Shown here one piece after another: positions 50,197-61,251 of a DNA stretch of 64,000 bases. Numbering within the stretch: position 1 is the stretch's first letter; every line of letters begins with the position of its first letter. Source of the stretch: Emiliania huxleyi CCMP1516 (Eukaryota; Haptophyta; Isochrysidales; Noelaerhabdaceae); contig NW_005195508.1 in assembly GCF_000372725.1 (NCBI RefSeq), positions 151,908 to 215,907 of the forward strand, given 5' to 3'. Below the pieces are notes generated by a model. That model was not told the origin of the DNA and made no database searches. It worked only from the letters and a program-made list of their open reading frames with translations. The translations under genes were made by a program, and so were the position numbers.

Positions 50197-51672
50197 ATGT
50201 CGCGCAAACGCAGCCGCGACGCGGAGCCCAAGGCGCCGGCCGCACCGGCCTCGCCGGCCGCGCCGGTCATCCGGCTGACGGCAGACAGCGAGCAGCGCCT
50301 CGCGCCTCTTCAGCTGTACGCCGACATGTGGCGCAGCGGCGAGCTCTGCGATGTTGTGCTCTCGGCCGAGAATGAGAAGATTCGGGCCCACCGCCTGATT
50401 CTCGCGGGTGGCTCCTCGTACATGCGCTCGTGCTTCAGCTCCGGCATGCGCGACGGTGAGGCGGCCGTGCTGACTCTGCAAGGCGTCACGGCCTGCAGCC
50501 TTCGCTGTCTCCTCGACTTTCTCTACCTTGGAGAGTGCGAGGCGACGCCGTCCTCGATAGTGCCGCTGATGCACGCCGCCTCGCTAATGGAAGTGCGCCC
50601 GCTGCTCCAGCTCGCGGCCGACTTCCTGGGCAAGGACGGCCTGCTTCCCGAGTCGTACCTCAACATCATCGAGCTGTGTGACACGCTCGACCGCCCAGAG
50701 ACTGCGGGCCTGCGCGCCGCGTGCCTCGCGTTTGTGAGCGAGCACCTGGAGGCGCTCGCGGCTGAGGAGCAGTGGCGCCGTCTGCCAAGGCCGTGGCTGC
50801 GCGCCCTCCTCGAGAGCGAGGCGATCACGCTCCCCGAGCTCTGCGTCTTTCAGAGCGCAATCGCATGGCTGGAGGCGCAGCCGCAGCCGCAGCGCGACGG
50901 AGAGGCGTGCGCCGAGCTGCTCGGCATCGTGCGGTACGCGACAATCCCCGCCGACACACTCGTCGACGCCGTCGAGCCGCGCATCGAGAGCCTCGGCCAC
51001 GCCGGCCTCGCGCAGCGCCTGCTGCACGCCGCCTTTCGCTTCAGCTCCCTCTCGCCTGCAAGACAGATGGGCGAGGAGCGCTCCGCCGAGTTCTGCCGCC
51101 GCGAAGGCCAGGTCGGCGACCTCGCATGGCGGCTTCTGAATACACCTTCCGACGACGAAGCGTCCGTTCTCGACGGAAATGTGCTGACTGTGGCCGCAGA
51201 CTCCGATGAGCAAGGTGTCTCCTTACACCAGGTGAGCAGCGCATGCGTCACGCTGCGATCGGAGCTCACGTGGTCCGTGCTCTTGGCGGTGAAGGAAGGC
51301 TGTCCCGCGCTTGATTGCCACGACATGCTCTTCGTGAGCTTTGGAACGGGCGAGCCGGTTGCGGGATGGATCAACCACCGCAGTCTTGCGGCGTGTGAGG
51401 AGGCATGGGCTTCTGTGGACGGCTACGAGGACCACGGCTCGGGCGCAAACCGGGACCGCAGCTTCGAGGTCACACTCTACGCGCGCCTGACGCGGATCTC
51501 TGGAAGCGAGGCTGCCGCTGAAGTCTGGCTTGAGGACCAGGCCGGCCAAAAGCACGAGGTCTCGGACAGCATCTTGGACTCTAAATTCCCGGCAGGGGCT
51601 CCTTGCCGCCTCGTGCTTGGACTGACCTACGGTCCTGCGGAGGCGGTGTTGCTGGATGTCAAGGCCCGCTGA
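50197..51672 (+). CDS. BTB-BACK domain protein (kelch-like architecture without kelch)
   Basis: 491 residues, no introns needed. A basic N-terminus (MSRKRSRDAEPK) precedes a BTB/POZ domain at about 35-150 (YADMWRSGELCDVVLSAENEKIRAHRLILAGGSSYMRSCFSSGM, LRCLLDFLYLGECE), which fits the D-V-x(8)-H-R-x-x-L-A pattern. A BACK helix bundle follows (about 150-285: NIIELCDTLDRPETAGLRAACL, WLRALLESEAITLPELCVFQSAIAWLEA, IVRYATIPADTLVDAVEP). The C-terminal ~200 residues lack kelch repeats and look like a beta-sandwich (SVLLAVKEGCPALDCHDMLF, FEVTLYARLTRISG). Such proteins are usually substrate adaptors of CUL3 ubiquitin ligases; this is known for the family and inferred here. It shares a promoter region with the PNGase gene. 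Confidence 0.85.
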   Translation: MSRKRSRDAEPKAPAAPASPAAPVIRLTADSEQRLAPLQLYADMWRSGELCDVVLSAENEKIRAHRLILAGGSSYMRSCFSSGMRDGEAAVLTLQGVTACSLRCLLDFLYLGECEATPSSIVPLMHAASLMEVRPLLQLAADFLGKDGLLPESYLNIIELCDTLDRPETAGLRAACLAFVSEHLEALAAEEQWRRLPRPWLRALLESEAITLPELCVFQSAIAWLEAQPQPQRDGEACAELLGIVRYATIPADTLVDAVEPRIESLGHAGLAQRLLHAAFRFSSLSPARQMGEERSAEFCRREGQVGDLAWRLLNTPSDDEASVLDGNVLTVAADSDEQGVSLHQVSSACVTLRSELTWSVLLAVKEGCPALDCHDMLFVSFGTGEPVAGWINHRSLAACEEAWASVDGYEDHGSGANRDRSFEVTLYARLTRISGSEAAAEVWLEDQAGQKHEVSDSILDSKFPAGAPCRLVLGLTYGPAEAVLLDVKAR

Positions 51673-51922
51673 GCTGTAAACTCGTGCTGCATCTGAGCTG
51701 CGCACCAGGCTCTCCCCGTCCTGCATTCATGCCGTCCTTCTTTTTCTCTGTGTGTCTCTCCATGTTCTCGCCCCACGCTGTGTCGTTGCGGTGTGTGTCG
51801 TTCGGGTTGCCAAAAGTCGCGAAAAGAAGAAAAACCCGGACACTGGCCGCGATGTCCTCGCCGAACTATAGGCTACACCGCTGTGGGCGGACAGGCACAT
51901 TATCGACGGCGATTTTGCCGCG

Positions 51923-52565
51923 ATGTCCTCGCCGGACGCCTCTGCCGTCTTGATCGGCGACATCGGCGGAACAAACATCCGACTGGTCCTCGTGCCAGAT
52001 GCTCTGTGTGGCTCGCGGCCGCGTCCTCTGCACAGCGTGCGTTACCAAACAGCCGAGTTTGCGCACCTGCGCGACGCGCTGGCGCGCTTCGTCGCCGAGC
52101 TCCCGGCCGGACTGGCGCGGGTGACGGCGGCCGCGCTCTCAGTGTGCGGGCCTGTGGTGGAGGGCAGTGCGATTTGCATGGCAGAGTCCATGGGCGCCTC
52201 TGGGTGGCGGCTGGACGAGGCCGACCTCGCCTCCTCCCTCGGCGTCGGTCCCTGCCGGCTGCGGCTACTGAACGACTTTGTCGCGGTCGGCCTGGCGCTC
52301 GCAGCCGTTCCGGCGGCCGAGCGCGTGACTGTGCACGCGGGGTCGCCGCTGCCCGGACGGCCGGTGGCGTGCCTAGGCCCTGGCACCGGCCTCGGCTCAG
52401 TGTGCCTCGCGTGGCCAGACGGCGACGGCGCCCCACTCGTGCTTCCCTCCGAGTGCGGCGAGGCAGACTTTGCAGCTCGCTCTGCGGCGGAGTGGGCGCT
52501 CCGCTCGCACATCGCCGGCAAATTGGGCGTGCGGCACGTCAAGGCACGCGCAGCAGCACTCGCAT

Positions 52566-52633
<68 letters not shown>

Positions 52634-53949
52634 CGCCACCACCAGCCGCAGCTCGCCGAACGTCGCAGGCGGAGCACGTCGTCTCCGGCCTCGGCTTGCG
52701 CCGGATCTACGACTTTCTGCGCAGCGACGCGGCCGATGCGGCGGAAACCAGCGGAACGGCGGCTGCGCACGAGGTGGAGGCTGCGGTGCGGTCGGCAGCG
52801 GATCCGTCGGCCGCCATCGCCAGCCGCTGCACTCCGGGCGAGCCGGGCGCGGACGCGACGTGTGTTGCGGCGATGGAGATGCTGATCAGCGCGCTCGGCG
52901 CCGAGGCTGCGAACGCCGCCCTCCGCTTCCAGGCGCACGGCGGCGTCTTCCTCGCCGGCGGGGTCACCGCCAAGCTCGCGGCGCGGCTGGGCGCCGGCAG
53001 CGCACTGCGCGACGCGTACCTGGGCAAGGGCCGGTCCGTCGCCGCGTACGAGGGATGCCCCCTCTACCTCGTCACCAGGGAGGGGGACGAGCTCGCGCTC
53101 GACGGCGCGTGGGAGTGTGCGCGGCGGGCCTTCCAGCCCGTGCCTCGCCCGCCGCCCGCCTCCCGCGGAGTACCGCTCGAGGTGTGCGTGGACTGCGTGG
53201 CGTCGGCGGTGGCGGCGGAGAGGGGGGGCGCCTCCCGCCTCGAGCTCTGCGCGAACCTGCTCGAGGGAGGGACGACGCCGTCGGCGGGCCTGCTGCGCGT
53301 CGTGCTGCGCACGTGCTCCCTGCCGGTGCACGCGATGGTGCGGCCGCGCGGCGGCGACTTTCTGTACAGCGAGGCGGAGCTCGAGGTGATGCGCGAGGAG
53401 ATCCGCGAGATCAAGCGCGCCGGCGCGGCCGGCGTCGTCCTCGGCGCCCTCCGCGCCGACGGCAGCGTCGACGAGCCGGTGCTGCGCGAGCTCGTCTCGC
53501 TTGCGGCGCCTCTGCCTCTCACCTTTCACCGCGCGGTCGACGTGGCCGCCGACCCGGTGGCGGCGGTCGAGGCGTGCGTCCGCTGCGGCGTGAGGCGGGT
53601 CCTCTCCTCGGGAGGGGCGCCCGACGCCACGGCCGGCGCGGCGGTCCTCCGGCGGATGGTGGCGGCGGCGGGCAGGCGGCTGACAGTCGCCGCCGCCGGC
53701 GGGCTGAGCGAGGGCAACGCCGCGTCCATCGCCGCCGCGTCGGGCGCGGACGAGGTGCACGGCTCGCTCCGCTGCGTGCAGGGCAGCGCCATGCTGCACC
53801 GGCCCGAGACCCCGGTGTACATGGGCTCTCAAAAGGTCCATGGGCGAGAGACGGAGTTTGAGACAAAGGTGGCGGACCGCGAGCGGGTCGCGGCCGCCGT
53901 GGCGGCGCTTCAAACAGTGTACAGTGGCCGGCGGCCGGCGGTGGAGTGA
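51923..53949 (+). CDS. glucokinase-CutC fusion protein
   Basis: Exons 51923-52543 and 52669-53949, about 633 residues. The N-terminal half is a bacterial-type glucokinase: LIGDIGGTNIRLVL (phosphate 1 loop), LLNDFVAVGLALA (catalytic Asp), GPGTGLGSVCLAW, LPSECGEADFAA, then after the intron VVSGLGLRRIYDFL and GGVFLAGGVTAKL. The C-terminal half (from PLEVCVDCVASAVAAERGG) is a full CutC TIM barrel: RLELCANLLEGGTTPSAGLL, VHAMVRPRGGDFLYSE, VVLGALRADGSVD, LPLTFHRAVDVAADP and TVAAAGGLSEGNAASI. CutC has been linked to copper homeostasis, with an enzymatic role undecided. The intron (125 bp, GC-AG) holds a CA repeat. The ATG at 51923 is chosen because the GDIGGTN loop follows in place. Tail after residue ~600 is short and helical. 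Confidence 0.9.
52544..52668 (+). other. GC-AG intron with (CA)n filler (125 bp)
   Basis: The exon ends HVK (GTCAAG); the intron starts GCACGCGCAG and ends CGTCGCAG; the exon resumes GCGGAGCACGTC (AEHVVSGLGL). A CA run fills 52568-52630. 'gcggcacgtc' before the donor and 'gcggagcacgtc' after the acceptor are an imperfect repeat. Confidence 0.85.
52568..52630. repeat. (CA)n microsatellite inside intron
   Basis: About 31 CA units, entirely intronic, in the glucokinase-CutC gene. Confidence 0.98.
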
Positions 53950-54869
53950 GAACACGTTTTCACCATTTCACGCGTAACACTTAACGGCTCGCACATACCA
54001 CATTCTCTCTCTCCGCACACACAGACAAAAAGACGAACCCTGGGCACACACAAAGATCGCACGAACCTGAACCTTTTTTTACCCATCTCACAGTAGAGGG
54101 TGTCCATTTTATTTATTTCTCCGCACACTCCGGTTTCATCGCATTCTCGCAAAGCCAAAGGCGAGAAAGGAGAGCTTAGAGGATAGAGAGCTACCTTTAT
54201 TCTTGTAGGTTTTAGTTTATAGGGTGTCGGCCTATCGAAAACCGGCAAAAGACTGCTCGAAAAGAAGGTTGATTCCCCCCGTCAACCCATGCATCTCGCG
54301 CGGTTTGCTCTCGACGAGGGTCTGCGCTACTTCGGCGTGGAAGGGGGAGCCAAAGTGGTCGCGCAGGTCGGCGAAAAACCGGCTCGTATCTCTTTAGCAT
54401 CCAAGGGATCGCCTGCCTAGGCTAGGTACCGCGGGGCTCAACCCTCCCGCCGAAGTCGTGCTAGAGGTACGCGCTAGAGGTACGAGATCCGCAGAGACGG
54501 CGTGGAGGACGGCGTGGAGGACGGCGACTGATGAATCGGTGCCGGCAGAGAGAAGGAACGAGAAGTGAGATACGGCTGCCTGCTCTTATTTTAGCCGCAT
54601 CTTGACGACCATGTCCTGGAGGATTGACAGGTTCGGCCGCAGCTGACGCCGAGTTGGGAACTGCATTGGGCAAATTGTCGACAATAGTCTCGTGCGAAGC
54701 CCAGGTCACTTTGCTGATGCGCGCGGTGACCGCGCGCGTCCACTTGCCCTGTGGTGGTCCGCGCTTATTGAGAAAATCGTCGAGTCTGCGGGTGGGGGCG
54801 CATTACAGATACAGTGGCTTAGACTACATAATCTCCTTTGAGTAGGAAGCGGTTGATATCTCGATGTGT
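53950..54869. other. intergenic, nothing recognised
   Basis: Between the CutC end (+) and the HNH-like gene end (-), both 3' ends. Composition is closer to 50% G+C than the genes. No RNA gene or element ends seen. Confidence 0.5.
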
Positions 54870-55368
54870 TTACCTGGTTGGCGAACCTTCCTTGTAGGAC
54901 TTCAGGTATAATTTCCTTACCGCCCACATCTTCCCGAGGTTGATATCTTTGTTGGTCGCATTTAGGTTTTCTGGGATGTTCACGCAGTTGTCCCTCAAAC
55001 CCACCACGATGGCTTGCTTTGCTTGTTCGTCAGCGCGGAGGCGGTCAAACGCGTCGCGTACTACTTGACACTCAACCACATGGTCGACCTCTATCGGCCC
55101 AAAGTTGCGGTTGTCCTTCCTTATTTGGCGGTAGACGTCCTTGTCTCCGCGGTATTCCCAAACCTTGGCCGTCATAGACCGGGTCGACACTTGCTTGCGG
55201 AAGCGTTTAGGATCTGTGCTAGTCGCTCCCTCCTCGCTTTCCTCCCCCCCCTCCTCCTCCTCCTCCTCCTCCTCCCACGCCGCCAACAACAGCTTCGCCA
55301 ACCGCCTCCGATCCGCCAACGTCGTTGGCCCTTCGTCCTCGTCCTCGTCCTCATCCTCGTCCTCGTCT

Positions 55369-55407
<39 letters not shown>

Positions 55408-55586
55408 GGATCCTCCCTCACCGATCGCCGCGCCGCGCCACGCATCTGGACTCCCGCCACGGTCGTCCACAAGCTGTTCCCGTGCACCGCTTTGCGCGAG
55501 CCGCGATTCATCCAGAAGAATTTGCCGTTAGCCCGCTTGTAGACCGTCAGGCCGTTTGCGTTCAGGTGACCGATCGCCTCGGCCAT
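54870..55586 (-). CDS. acidic-repeat protein with HNH-like C-terminal motif
   Basis: 238 residues from MAEAIGHLNANG (55586); an in-frame ATG at 55649 is possible. The N-terminus has a small conserved-looking block (LTVYKRANGKFFWMNRGS). A GAGGAC hexanucleotide repeat then encodes a long Glu-Asp tract (about residues 60-85), followed by an acidic Glu-rich helix. The C-terminal third carries GPIEVDHVVECQVVRDAF and NCVNIPENLNATNKDINLGKMWAVRK. The I-x-x-DH pair followed by N-x-x-x-N spacing resembles HNH-type nuclease or related zinc-less folds, but key residues cannot be confirmed. Function unresolved. A domesticated element protein is possible but unsupported. Confidence 0.5.
55328..55410. repeat. 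(GTCCTC)n hexanucleotide array, coding
   Basis: About thirteen imperfect TCGTCC hexamers encoding alternating Glu-Asp on the minus strand. Confidence 0.95.
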
Positions 55587-55834
55587 GCGGGTGCGTGTTT
55601 TTCTGCGCGAAACCAATTGCGTGTGCATGACAGCAGTAGACAGGTACACTCATACAGGGCGCACTCTCTGGAACACAGCGAGAACTAGAGCGAGAATGGA
55701 AGCACTCAGACAAGAAGATCATTGCCGCAGGTGCACACCTCCCTCGTATTGAACACATTTTGGTGTCGATCTGGGTTGAGTTGACTCCAAGTCACCAGAA
55801 TCGGCGCGAAGGGTTGCTTGAACATGCTCCGCGC

Positions 55835-57645
55835 TCACTTCAGGGGGGGTGCGCCGATGGATGTGTCGAACGGGGTGCCCACCTCAAAGCCCTCTGGCTG
55901 AAAGTAGTCTTCAGCGCAGCTGAACATCGGCGTCTTGGAGTCCCGCAGCTGTCCCTCTTGGTTCACGACCACGACGGGCAGCGACATGCCAGTCGCTTTG
56001 CGGTAGCTCTCGGCGACCTGGTAGGCGCCGCGCACGCCGTCGTCGAACATGATCGCAGCCTGCGCCGGCGTCTTTCCTGCTTTAATGTAATTGGTGGCCG
56101 CCGGCGCCCAGATGGCTGTGTGCGGCGCAAGGTCCGTGAATTCGCGGCCCGCCCAGTTCATGATGACCTCGTTGTTCAAGCCTTGCTTGGGGATGCTCTT
56201 CCAAAGCTTGCTGATCTCGTTAAAGTTCGTCACCTTCTCAAAGATGCTAAACTGCGTCGGCCGAAGCATGCAGAGGGCGAGGCTGTCGAAATTGGTTGTA
56301 GACGCACCATTGGCGCGGAAGACGCTCCCGGCAGCAGGCTGCATGTCGCTGGGAATTCCAGCCCATGCTGCACGATCAAGCAGTACTTGTTCGGATCGGA
56401 CGCACTTGTTCTGGAAGCATTCCGGCACAAGATCAGGGGGGGGAGAGACCGTTCCGAAGAGGTCGCAGAAGAGCGAGACGGCCTGCTCTTTTGCATCCCC
56501 AAAACGGGTGGGTTGGCCCGCGGCGTTGGTCGCTAGACCATGCCCGCCCGCCTCGCCGATGCGGTAGAGCGACTCAAGGGCGGCCATGACATTGGATTCC
56601 CAGTGCTCCCAGTAGTTCTCAGCGTTAGTTGTGTCGGGGCAGAAGGCCGTAAGGTCCCCGGGCAGCCAGGTGTTCGTCCCCATCGTAAGGTTGCAGTTGT
56701 CAGTCGCATGGATGTCCTCCACTGTGATGGTGCCTGGCGCGCCGCCAAAGGCGTCGAGCGTGGCATTCGCGAGGAGCATCTCCCCCACGCCCGGCCCAGC
56801 TGCGCACGCCGCGCGATTGAAGGTGTTGGCGTCCTGCGGTGAGAGGAGCTTAATTGTCTCGGCGAAGAAGGGAAGCTGCTCCTCGACGCTTTTGGGGTTC
56901 TTATTCAGCCCCGGAGAGAGAACGAGGCCGCCGAACGGCAGCGGGTTTGCGTTGAAGGGGAAGACAAAGGCGCCGCCGCCGACATTGGCACACCCGTAGG
57001 GTCCGTCTGGTGCATCGTTCGGTGCATTTGGTGTCGCTGAGCTGCAATTGGGAAGGGCTTCGTCTTTCCCTCCTCTTCAGTCGGGGTGAGGTCCCGGCGA
57101 TTGAAGGTGAAGCTGGTTCCACCAACCTTCAGCGCTTTCGGAGTCTGGCACCAGGCCGGGTAGAAGTTGGCGTTCAGGTCCTTCGGGCAACGCTGCGCAT
57201 CGCCGCGGCCTTCGACACCGTTCCACCCCGTCTGGAAAGTGTTGTCGTTGCCGCCGAGCGCGGTGAACTCTGTCTCACTAGCAAGTCTGTCCGTGTGGTT
57301 GAAGCAGCCCAGGTCCTCACCAGCGCCGATGTAGCCGGAGCAGTCGAGGCGCAGCTTGAGCGGATTCTTTACCACATCGAATGGGGAGGACAGCGGGCTG
57401 ATCACCTGCTTAATCGTGACACCCTTGTCCGCGAGGCCGAGCTGGCTGTTTCCGAGGCCACCTTCGATGGCGTGGATGAAGAAGCCGGAGCAGGCGTAGG
57501 CGGGCAGGCCCTTGTCGCGGCACTCCTTGCCGGTCGCCTCGTTGAGCTGGTTGAGCTTGTCGGCCACCGTTGGTCCTTGTCGGTGGCTGCACACCCCGCG
57601 AGAGCCTCCAACAGGCAACGAGAGGGCGGCGGATGCGAGGAGCAT
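55835..57645 (-). CDS. secreted Cys-containing protein, function unknown
   Basis: From ATG 57645: MLLASAALSLPVGGSRGVCS looks like a signal peptide. The first ~190 residues (LNQLNEATGKECRDKGLPAYACSGFFIHAIEG, then SFTFNRRDLTPTEEEG) have a C-x(n)-CSG pattern that faintly recalls bacterial halovibrin-like secreted proteins. The frame then changes near 57070, at a GGGAAA tract, and continues KDEALPNCSS...PYGCANVGGGAFVFPF into the 55835 frame. That half (CNLTMGTNTWLPGDLTAFCPDT, YWEHWESNVMAALESLYRIGE, WAGREFTDLAPHTAIWAP) ends APPLK. The one-base change at a homopolymer suggests an assembly indel or a very short intron. About 600 residues in all. Extracellular or vacuolar location is inferred from the signal peptide. 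Confidence 0.6.
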
Positions 57646-57918
57646 TTTGTACTTCCTGCGGCATGGGTGCGACAGCCGCGATCGGCGCGGTGTGGGGCAA
57701 GGCTGGCAGGGCAAGTGAGGCTAGCCGGCAGCCTGTGATCGGGCGGCAGGGCTGGCAGCAACCTGTTTATCGGGGCAGTGACCGCGCGGAATTCAAGTAC
57801 GACCTCGTACCCTTGTTCCGGACGCGTCCTCCTCTAAAAGTGCGTGGTCCTCCTAGTACTCCAAGTGCTCCTGCAAAAGTGCATGGCGCGCTTGTTTCGC
57901 CGCGGCTATCGGCCGCTC

Positions 57919-58086
57919 GTCTGAACCACACGTGTCCCTCCATTCACACTCTCCCAGTCCTTCCTGGTCTAGTGCCCGTCTTCTCCGCCCGTCGTGCTGA
58001 GCGTCTGAACCACACGTGTCCCTCCATTCACGCTCTCCCAGTCCTTCCTGGTCTAGTGCCCGTCTTCTCCGCCCGTCGTGCTGAGT
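57919..58086. repeat. 84-bp tandem duplication
   Basis: 'gtctgaaccacacgtgtccc' starts at 57919 and again at 58003. Two 84-bp copies differ by about one base. It lies in the region between divergent genes and keeps an open frame, but is probably promoter/5' leader. Confidence 0.95.
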
Positions 58087-58259
58087 TGGTCGCACCTTCG
58101 TGCTTTCTTCGTCCTTCAGACGTTTCACCTAGAGCAAGCAGGGCGGAACGCCCCTTGCTTGGTCCACCCGCCACCCGGGTGGGGCTTGCACGTGGCAGCG
58201 ACTCGACTGGTCGCGTCAGCCCCTTTGTGAAGCCCGACACGCTATCCACTGCTCAGGCC

Positions 58260-61094
58260 ATGCCTGACACGCCCACCAAAGCCTTGGAGTATTCCGAAAT
58301 TCGGGATCTCCTACATGGCGCTAAACAAGAAGCTGATGCAATGGTGACGGAATGCAGTTTCGTCCGTGCCGCCGCCCTCGACGGGCTTGCGGCGAACCTA
58401 GCCACTCTTCTCGAGTGGAGCCGGCTGCATCACAACGACGGCATCGGTTTCTTCCTCATTACAAATGGCGCTGTCTACATCGACAACATTGCGCCCACTG
58501 TTTGCTGCACCCAACACGATGCGGTGCGCTGCGCGCGCTACGAGCTGAAGCTGCTCAAGACGCGTGACTTTGCCAACTTGCTCGAGTTCGTCGCCGATGA
58601 CAGTCAGTCACCCACCGCCGATGATTTTGCGCAGGTCGGAACTGTCCACAAGACGGTCTCTGAGAGACAGGCTGCGGTTGTGGCCGAGATCGTCGTCTCC
58701 CAACGCGTCATCAAGCGAATCGACAACCTTGTCACCGAGGCGCTTCTCAAGGCCTTCTTTTCCGACGACGCACTGCGGGCCATCTACCGCGAAAAGGCCG
58801 ACAGGATCAGTGGCGCTGGTGGCACTTCCGTTGCCCTTTTGGCTGCAATCCGCTCCACCATTGCTGGAGTTCGGCCGAAGCTCCAGAAGATCGTCCTCGA
58901 GACTGTCGGCGTCAAGCCTTTTCTAGCTGCTGGTTTTGGCACTCAGAGTGGACGGGTCCACTCCGACTTTCGGCGGCGTTACCTCCGCCTCACCCGGGCC
59001 AACGATTGGCTCGAGGACGAGCGGCTCAATCCCACACAGCTTACTGCGCTCCTCCACAAGTTCCTCTCCGAGCTGACCAGTGCGTCTTTCCGATCCGACG
59101 TCGACGCCGCGCTGAACGCCATCGTCTGCGCGATGCGCAGCGCCGTCATCACGGACATGGGTGAGGCCGAGGTTCTTGAGGGGGTCGGCAACGCCAATGA
59201 GGACGCCGACACCGCTGATTCCGAGTGCCGGTCCCTGCTCAGCGCCATCGTCGAGGTCTGCCGCCGGTACGATCGGGACGGCATCACGCTTTGCGCTAAT
59301 GCCCGGGGCGCTGGCCCCGTCGCGCGCTGCGCGCGGATGCGCAAAGAGAGCGAGAGAAGGAGCAGGAGAGGGCAGAGGAGGCGCAGCAGTGGGCCGAGAC
59401 GGCTGCGGCCGATCAGCAGGCCAGGCGCTCGCGCGTGGAGCAGCGGCGTGCAGCGGACGATCAGATCTGCTCACGCCACACGCGTGTGAGTGCGCCGCGC
59501 GCGGCTCGCGAGGATGTGCGAGGGCGGAGGCTGCGGCAGTGGGCGAAGCGCTTCCGCGCGCCGCCGTCGTCGGGCGACGAGTCGTCCGAAGACGACGACT
59601 TTAAGCTCCAGCTCAGCTTGTGCCGGTCTCGGGCTGACCGGCGTGAGATGCGCTTCTGGCGCCGCTGGGAGCGCGACGGGCGCCCCGAGATCATTCATCC
59701 ACCGCCGCCCACGCCCGAGCAGATCGCAGCGGGCCTCATCGAGGAGCTGGTGTGCACGCTCGAGTACGAGGCGCGCAAGGCCGAAGTCATCGCCGACGGC
59801 GCCACGCTGTACAACAAGAACTGCTTCCGCATCGACGCGCAGTCGCGGCGGCATGACGACGACGACGCTGCCTTCGTGGCGTACCCGGACGGCTCGCGGA
59901 GCTGGGTACATCGGCCCTTCCGGACGACGTACGACCCGAACGGCGGCAACGCGCCGGCGGACCTGCTCGGCGAGAAGGATCCGCGCCTCCTCGTCATGCC
60001 ATGGGCGACCGACTACTGCTTCCGCGAGCCGGACGTCGTGGAGGGCGCGACTGCCGAGGAGGTCGCGCAGGTCTGCACGCTGCTGCGCTCGCTCTCGCTT
60101 GCTCTTGCTCCTGGGCAACAGCTGCAACTCCAACCCGTATGCCCCGCCCGCGCTTGGCTGGCTCAAGGAGCACCTCGAGTTCCGCCGCTGCTGCACACAC
60201 GACTGGTGCTTCGAGGTCGGCGTGCCGTGCACCGTCGACGATCCGGAGCGCGTCCTGGTCGCCGTACTCAGCGTGCATGAGACGTGGCACATCTCGCAGC
60301 TCGTCGAGTGCTGGCGGGAGACCCGGCACGTCTTCGGCATCGACGCCTTTCCGCGCAGCACCGACATCCGACCGAGCGACGCCGCCGCCTCGAGCGCAGC
60401 ACCGCCGCCGCCGCCGCGCCAGCCGCGCGAGCTTGTGCTGCCCTTTTGGCGAGTGCCCGTTGGCGGCTTCCCTGACAACTGCATCCCCCAACCGTACGAC
60501 GAGTATCTCGAGTTCAAGCAGATCGTCGAGCCGATCGTGCAGCGCACAGGGCGGGATTACTTTGCCGTTTGGAACGAGCAGTACAAAGAGCATCAGGCGC
60601 AGTCGCCGTGCCTCCGCTCTAGCCGCGACGTGCGGCTTGGGCTCGAGCAGCAGCGGCTGGCGTGCGGCCAGCACCATCTCCGCCCCCTGCAGCCGGTGTG
60701 CGTGCGCGTGAGGCCGCGGCGAGACTCGCCAGCCACAGAGGCTATCGCACGCGAAAAGGGCGTCTTTGCGCCTCATCTGCCGAATAGCGAGGCGGCCTTC
60801 AAAGCGGGGCTCTCGGCCAAGGCGCAGAAGTGGGAGCAGCGCTACGTGTGCATCTGCGGCGCCTCGTACGAGGAGATGCTGCTCGTCGCGCGCAGCGACG
60901 ACATCGCCCGGCAGTCGCGTGAGGTGTATCACGAGATCCGCAGACAGTGGATGATCGAGGAGGAGCGCAAGGAGCAAGAGCGAGAGGAGGCGATTCAGCG
61001 AAAGCGCCAGAGAGTAGCAGAGCCGCCGCCAGCTGAGCACCCACTCGGACTGCCTTCTGGATTTGACAACGGCGTAGTGCCAGACGCTGTTTAG
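58260..61094 (+). CDS. large uncharacterised protein
   Basis: From ATG 58260 (MPDTPTKALEYSEIRDLL) the first ~350 codons are helical and well-behaved (FLITNGAVYIDNIAPTVCC, YELKLLKTRDFANLLEFV, VVSQRVIKRIDNLVTEALL). Near 59300-59330, in a GCGC-rich tract, the reading shifts to the frame that gives a charged coiled coil (REREKEQERAEEAQQW, QRRAADDQICSR). It then continues through FWRRWERDGRPEIIHPPPP and FRIDAQSRRHDDDDAAF to TAEEVAQ. An intron of about 97 bp (60071-60167) joins this to EHLEFRRCCTHDWCFEVGVPC, then VLSVHETWHISQLVECWRE and a Glu/Arg-rich helix near the end (MIEEERKEQEREEAIQRKRQR). No family is recognised. It may be one gene or two adjacent ones. The shift at 59.3 kb is unexplained. 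Confidence 0.5.
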
Positions 61095-61251
61095 AACTGT
61101 GGTGTAGGTAGGTAGGTACGTAGGCAGCGCCGAATATAAATTAAGAATAGCGTTGAACCCGCAGAGCCTTTATTTTGCGCCAATCGGCCCCGCCCCCCCC
61201 GGGCCCCGGTCGGCCATCGTCTCCTCTGCTCTCGCCGTCCCGAGAGGTCCG

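Noticed and set aside
58260-61094. Possible mobile-element protein
   Set aside because: Thought of because of the unknown family and frame shift, but no polymerase, integrase, transposase or nuclease motif and no terminal repeats were seen, so it is left as an uncharacterised host gene.
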